A stretch of DNA of 7,010 nucleotides from positions 1 to 7,010 of the forward strand of contig CADCUU010000111.1 in assembly GCA_902805995.1 (NCBI GenBank), given 5' to 3'. Positions 4,831 to 7,010 of this stretch are shown here, in pieces. The DNA is from an uncultured Rubellimicrobium sp. GTDB lineage: Bacteria > Pseudomonadota > Alphaproteobacteria > Rhodobacterales > Rhodobacteraceae. Within the stretch, counting starts at the first letter, position 1. Every line of letters begins with the position of its first letter. The notes beneath the pieces were generated by a model. That model had not been told where the DNA came from. It worked only from the letters and a program-made list of their open reading frames with translations, and ran no database searches. Both the position numbers and the translations under genes were made by a program.

Positions 4831-6135
4831 TTATTGCGCCGGGACGTAGCGTTCGAACAGCATGCGCGTCAGGGCCTGGGTCCCTTCGCTGACCTGACGG
4901 ACGCCGACGAGGTAGGTGCCGGGCAGCAGGCGGGCAGTAATAAGGCTATCCAAGGTCGAGCCGTTGTCGTCGTTGTAGGCGACCTGGCGGCCGAAGTCGT
5001 CGTACAGCACAAGGGTCGGATCGCCCCCGCCAGTGGCCACGGCCTCGACGAGGACGAGCCCGCTTTCGGCCATGTCGAAGGAGAACCAAGTGGCCGCGTC
5101 GGTGGAGGTCACGTCCGTCCGCAGCCGGGTCGCGAGGGCGCCGAGCGCCGTCACCGGATAGGAGCCGTCGAGCGGGGGCGAGGCCTCGCCGCGCTCGTAC
5201 ATGCCGACCTGAGCGGCCTGGGCGTCATAGGCCGACAGGCTCACGGTGATCGGGGCGGCGCTGTCGCTCAGGGCCTGCATGGCGAGGCAGTAGGTGCCGG
5301 GCTGAAGGGGGCTCGCCTGGTCGATTCGCGAGTTGAGGCCGTCGAAGTCGTCGTTCTCCGCGATGTAGGTCCCGAACTCGTCGTAAAGGGTCACGACGGG
5401 GTCGGCGGTCTCGTTCTCGGCGGTGATGGACAGGGCGGTGGGGGCGGACAGCGTGAAGCCCCAGTAGGGCACTTCGGTCGCGGAGGCGGTGGCGGAGACG
5501 GGCGCCGTGGCGATCTGGGCGTCGATGGGGCCCTCGGCCAGGGAGCGGGTGACGGTAGACGCGTCGCAGGGGCCGGCCGCCATTGCCGGATCGGCGGGCG
5601 CCATGGGATCGGTGGGCTGCGCCGGATCGGAGGGCTGGACAGGGTCGGCGACTGGCACGGGCTCCGAGTCGAGGCCGGTGGTGAGGGCGGCGTGCTCGGC
5701 GCGGCCGACGCGGACGAAGCCGGTCATGGGCGCGCCGTCGTAGCTTTTCATCGACAGGCAGTAGCGGCCGGGCTGGAGCGTCGTCTCGGCCCGCGCGGCG
5801 CCGTTGCCGCCCGAATCGTCGTCGGACAGGACGATGGAGCCACCTTCGTCGCGGAGGTCCATCAGGGGATCGCCCGCGCCGCGGCCCTGCGCCTCGACCC
5901 GGACCTCGGTCGGGGCGGAGACGGAGAAGAGCGCGACATATTCGTTGTTCTGGAGGACCAGGGCCATCTGCTCCATGTGGGAGGCGGCCGCAGTGACGTC
6001 CGAGGCGGCTTCGGTGCCACCGATCCACTGGCCGTTGGCGCTGACGCCCCCGCAGAAGTCCTGGGCCAGCGCAGGCGCCGCCCCGAGCGCGAGGGCGGCC
6101 GTGGCGCCGAGCCTCCACGCGGTCCTGGTCATCAT
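4831..6135 (-). CDS. Secreted protein with three PPC-like domains
   Basis: The 434-residue protein begins at the first of two adjacent ATG codons (6135 and 6132). AGGGAGG lies eight bases upstream, and the start directly precedes a signal peptide (1-24, APALA then QDF). An open frame extends upstream to 6336, but those 67 residues lack secretion features and cross a terminator. The mature part is three repeats of the pre-peptidase C-terminal (PPC) beta-sandwich type, each with a D-P-(x)-L-x-D-E/D-x-G strand, a D/N-rich turn and L-(x)-PG-x-Y: DPLMDLRDEGG to QPGRYC (89-126), DPVVTLYDEFG to QPGTYC (245-283) and DPTLVLYDDFG to LPGTYL (372-409). A Pro/Asp linker (158-187) joins the first two. Repeats 1 and 2 each have a cysteine pair (C28/C126, C190/C283); repeat 3 has none. 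PPC domains usually accompany secreted peptidases, but no catalytic domain is present here. The role is unknown; binding to an envelope partner is a guess. Confidence 0.88.
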   Translation of the reverse strand: MMTRTAWRLGATAALALGAAPALAQDFCGGVSANGQWIGGTEAASDVTAAASHMEQMALVLQNNEYVALFSVSAPTEVRVEAQGRGAGDPLMDLRDEGGSIVLSDDDSGGNGAARAETTLQPGRYCLSMKSYDGAPMTGFVRVGRAEHAALTTGLDSEPVPVADPVQPSDPAQPTDPMAPADPAMAAGPCDASTVTRSLAEGPIDAQIATAPVSATASATEVPYWGFTLSAPTALSITAENETADPVVTLYDEFGTYIAENDDFDGLNSRIDQASPLQPGTYCLAMQALSDSAAPITVSLSAYDAQAAQVGMYERGEASPPLDGSYPVTALGALATRLRTDVTSTDAATWFSFDMAESGLVLVEAVATGGGDPTLVLYDDFGRQVAYNDDNGSTLDSLITARLLPGTYLVGVRQVSEGTQALTRMLFERYVPAQ

Positions 6136-6161
6136 CGGTGTGCCCTCCCTTGGCGATGCAT
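6132..6161 (-). other. Possible 9-codon upstream reading frame ending at the PPC gene start
   Basis: An ATG at 6161 opens a frame of nine codons (MHRQGRAHR) whose TGA (6134-6132) overlaps the first ATG of the PPC gene as ATGA. It has no ribosome-binding site of its own, and the main gene's AGGGAGG lies inside it. It may be chance. Confidence 0.2.
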
Positions 6162-6251
6162 CTGACGGGAAGGTAAGGCGGAGAAGGGGGAGGATGCTAG
6201 CGCCGCGTGGGTGGGGAAATCCCGACCGCTCTGGCGGTGGCCCGGACAGCG

Positions 6252-6286
6252 AAAGGGCCGCCCCGATTGCCCGGTGGCGGCCCTTT
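6252..6286 (-). terminator. Probable terminator downstream of rpmJ
   Basis: AAAGGGCCGCC (6252-6262) and GGCGGCCCTTT (6276-6286) form a perfect 11-bp stem with a 13-base loop, ending in TTT in either direction. It lies 76 bases past the rpmJ stop and 116 bases before the PPC start on the same strand, so it separates these two units. Confidence 0.75.
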
Positions 6287-6295
6287 GTATCTGTT

Positions 6296-6324
6296 GCGCC
6301 CTGGCCCCTGGGGGCCTTGGGCGC
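6296..6324 (-). terminator. Second strong hairpin between rpmJ and its terminator
   Basis: GCGCCC (6296-6301) pairs with GGGCGC (6319-6324) and GGCCCC (6303-6308) with GGGGCC (6311-6316), making a 12-bp GC-only stem interrupted by one small internal loop and capped by two bases in the simple pairing; in RNA the last pair or two would open to form the loop. It lies 38 bases after the rpmJ stop and may give transcript-end stability or back-up termination. Confidence 0.6.
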
Positions 6325-6362
6325 CTGACCTTCCATCGTCGCCTAAGGGCGAAGGCGGCGGA

Positions 6363-6488
6363 TCAGCCCTGACGTGCCTTGTAGCGGGGCTGGGTCTTGT
6401 TGATGACGTAAACGCGGCCCTTACGGCGCACGACGCGGCAATCGCGGTGGCGCTGCTTGAGCGAGCGGAGCGAGTTGGCGACCTTCAT
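6363..6488 (-). CDS. rpmJ: 50S ribosomal protein L36 (bL36), zinc-ligand-poor type
   Basis: This 41-residue basic protein reads [18 protein letters not shown] at its start and ends [11 protein letters not shown], clearly L36, the small protein bound to 23S rRNA in the large subunit. Only one cysteine (C17) remains, whereas zinc-ribbon L36 proteins carry three Cys and one His; this matches the zinc-independent (YkgO-like) form. That form is normal in alphaproteobacteria as far as I know, so here it is probably the main copy and not a zinc-starvation duplicate. A good ribosome-binding site (AAAGGAA, complement of 6498-6504) lies about nine bases upstream. The gene follows tRNA-Val on the same strand with 69 bases between, and is probably co-transcribed with it. 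A small hairpin (6508-6512 with 6519-6523) sits just before the ribosome-binding site. Confidence 0.97.
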   Translation of the reverse strand: MKVANSLRSLKQRHRDCRVVRRKGRVYVINKTQPRYKARQG

Positions 6489-6557
6489 CGTCGTCTCTTC
6501 CTTTCGCGGCGCACACACGCGCCTTGGGTTTCGTGCGCAGGGACATCCTGCAGGAAA

Positions 6558-6632
<75 letters not shown>

Positions 6633-6677
6633 TTTCCGTCTGCCAGTGCCCCGGAGGGACCGGCATCGGGTGGGCGG

Positions 6678-6706
6678 CTGATAAAGGCTGCGCGAGGGGC
6701 GGTCAA
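6678..6706 (-). promoter_or_regulatory. Sigma-70-type promoter of the tRNA-Val/rpmJ unit
   Basis: On the minus strand TTGACC (6706-6701, 5 of 6 to consensus) and TATCAG (6683-6678, 4 of 6) are 17 bases apart, placing the start near 6671. The bases after the -10 (CCGCCCACCC) are GC-rich, the discriminator type linked to stringent control of stable RNA genes. Confidence 0.75.
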
Positions 6707-6728
6707 GGGCTTTTGGCGGGCCTATATT
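6700..6728 (+). promoter_or_regulatory. Possible promoter of the N-formylglutamate amidohydrolase gene
   Basis: TATATT (6723-6728, 5 of 6 to a -10 box) stands out in this GC-rich DNA. Seventeen bases upstream is CGGTCA (6700-6705, only 3 of 6), which overlaps the -35 box of the divergent tRNA promoter. The start would fall at about 6735-6736, directly at an ATG. Confidence 0.4.
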
Positions 6729-6735
6729 GCACGCT

Positions 6736-6779
6736 ATGTCGGCCCACGCCGGATTATGACGGATCGTTTCGCCCGATGA
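6736..6779 (+). other. Two 7-codon upstream reading frames linked by ATGA overlaps
   Basis: ATG at 6736 opens MSAHAGL with stop at 6757-6759. This overlaps, as ATGA, the ATG at 6756 that opens MTDRFAR with stop at 6777-6779. That stop in turn overlaps, as ATGA, the ATG at 6776 of the amidohydrolase gene. No ribosome-binding site precedes either mini-frame, but the first ATG coincides with the predicted transcript start, so leaderless initiation is possible. Chance is a real alternative. Confidence 0.3.
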
Positions 6780-7010
6780 TGACCCAGGCCTTTCACCTCA
6801 CGCGGCCCGAACGCCGGACGACCTCGGTGGTCTTCGCGTCCCCCCATTCGGGACGCGACTACCCCCAGGCGTTCCTCGACCGCGCCGAGCTTGATTCGCG
6901 GGCGATCCGGTCGTCGGAGGATGCCTTCGTGGACCTCCTCTTCGATGCGGCGCCGCTGCATGGCGCGCCCTTGCTGCGGGCCGGGGCGTCGCGCGCCTAT
7001 GTGGACCTGA
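6776..7010 (+). CDS. N-formylglutamate amidohydrolase family protein, N-terminal part (3' end outside window)
   Basis: The 78 visible codons match the start of the N-formylglutamate amidohydrolase family, zinc-dependent cytoplasmic enzymes that remove the formyl group from N-formyl-L-glutamate in histidine degradation; some members act on other formyl- or acyl-amino acids. Conserved-looking blocks are VVFASPHSGRDYP (18-30), IRSSEDAFVD (44-53), GAPLL (63-67) and RAYVDL (73-78). The frame continues past the window edge and the next codon begins with A, consistent with Asn. No histidine-pathway gene is visible here, so the exact substrate is uncertain. The start is one of two adjacent ATGs (6776 or 6779); neither has a good ribosome-binding site, only GGA at 6761-6763. 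Translational coupling to the mini-frames in front may substitute. Confidence 0.88.
   Translation, partial: MMTQAFHLTRPERRTTSVVFASPHSGRDYPQAFLDRAELDSRAIRSSEDAFVDLLFDAAPLHGAPLLRAGASRAYVDL

Noticed and set aside
4834..6165. Long plus-strand open frame (443 codons) lying over the PPC gene
   Set aside because: It covers the opposite strand of a gene with signal peptide, ribosome-binding site and recognisable repeats. The translation is Gly/Val/Arg-rich and low in complexity, typical of antisense frames in GC-rich DNA.
6136..6336. 67-residue N-terminal extension of the PPC protein
   Set aside because: It has no ribosome-binding site, is Pro/Arg/Gly-rich, would place the signal peptide internally and crosses the rpmJ terminator. 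The ATG at 6135 has AGGGAGG in front and leads directly into the signal peptide.
6546..6555. 10-base palindrome TCCTGCAGGA next to the tRNA 3' end
   Set aside because: It is too short to be a stable terminator and is not repeated elsewhere in the window; no attachment-site duplication or integrase gene is visible to suggest integration at this tRNA.

Overview
The window looks like an ordinary chromosomal segment of a GC-rich alphaproteobacterium, most likely of the Rhodobacterales (Rhodobacter/Roseobacter relatives). The basis is the MutL C-terminal half with its endonuclease motifs, a 41-residue L36 of the cysteine-poor type, a DUF481 outer-membrane protein, a DUF3775 protein and a caspase/peptidoglycan-binding fusion, all kinds of gene I associate with that order. 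No mobile element, CRISPR array, phage gene or origin is visible. No gene-free stretch exceeds 300 bases.

Layout, left to right. The 3' two-thirds or so of a mutL fragment (1-897, +) is followed after 56 bases by an orphan lipoprotein gene (954-1436, +), with no terminator between them. A DUF3775 gene (1541-1870, +) has its own possible extracytoplasmic-function sigma promoter. A DUF481 beta-barrel gene (2009-2908, +) has a hairpin in its leader and three consecutive hairpins behind it. A 557-residue secreted caspase-fold/peptidoglycan-binding protein (3086-4759, +) meets a convergent secreted PPC-repeat protein (4831-6135, -) at a shared terminator (4778-4802). To the right, on the minus strand, a clear promoter (6678-6706) drives tRNA-Val(GAC) (6558-6632) and probably rpmJ (6363-6488), which ends in strong hairpins. 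Divergent from that unit, the start of an N-formylglutamate amidohydrolase gene (6776 onward, +) runs off the window.

How the genes fit together. There is a housekeeping component (mismatch repair, ribosome and tRNA, amidohydrolase) and a cell-envelope component: lipoprotein, outer-membrane barrel, periplasmic caspase-like/PG-binding protein and secreted PPC protein. The envelope genes are neighbours, but nothing in the sequence proves they form one pathway. The most unusual item is the caspase-like protein: both catalytic positions appear replaced, so it is probably a non-enzymatic scaffold or sensor with cell-wall-binding modules. The other items worth a second look are regulatory: a GGAAC-N17-CGTT promoter match, clustered hairpins, and short upstream reading frames joined by ATGA overlaps to the starts of two genes. 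I found no strong case for a wholly new multi-gene system here.
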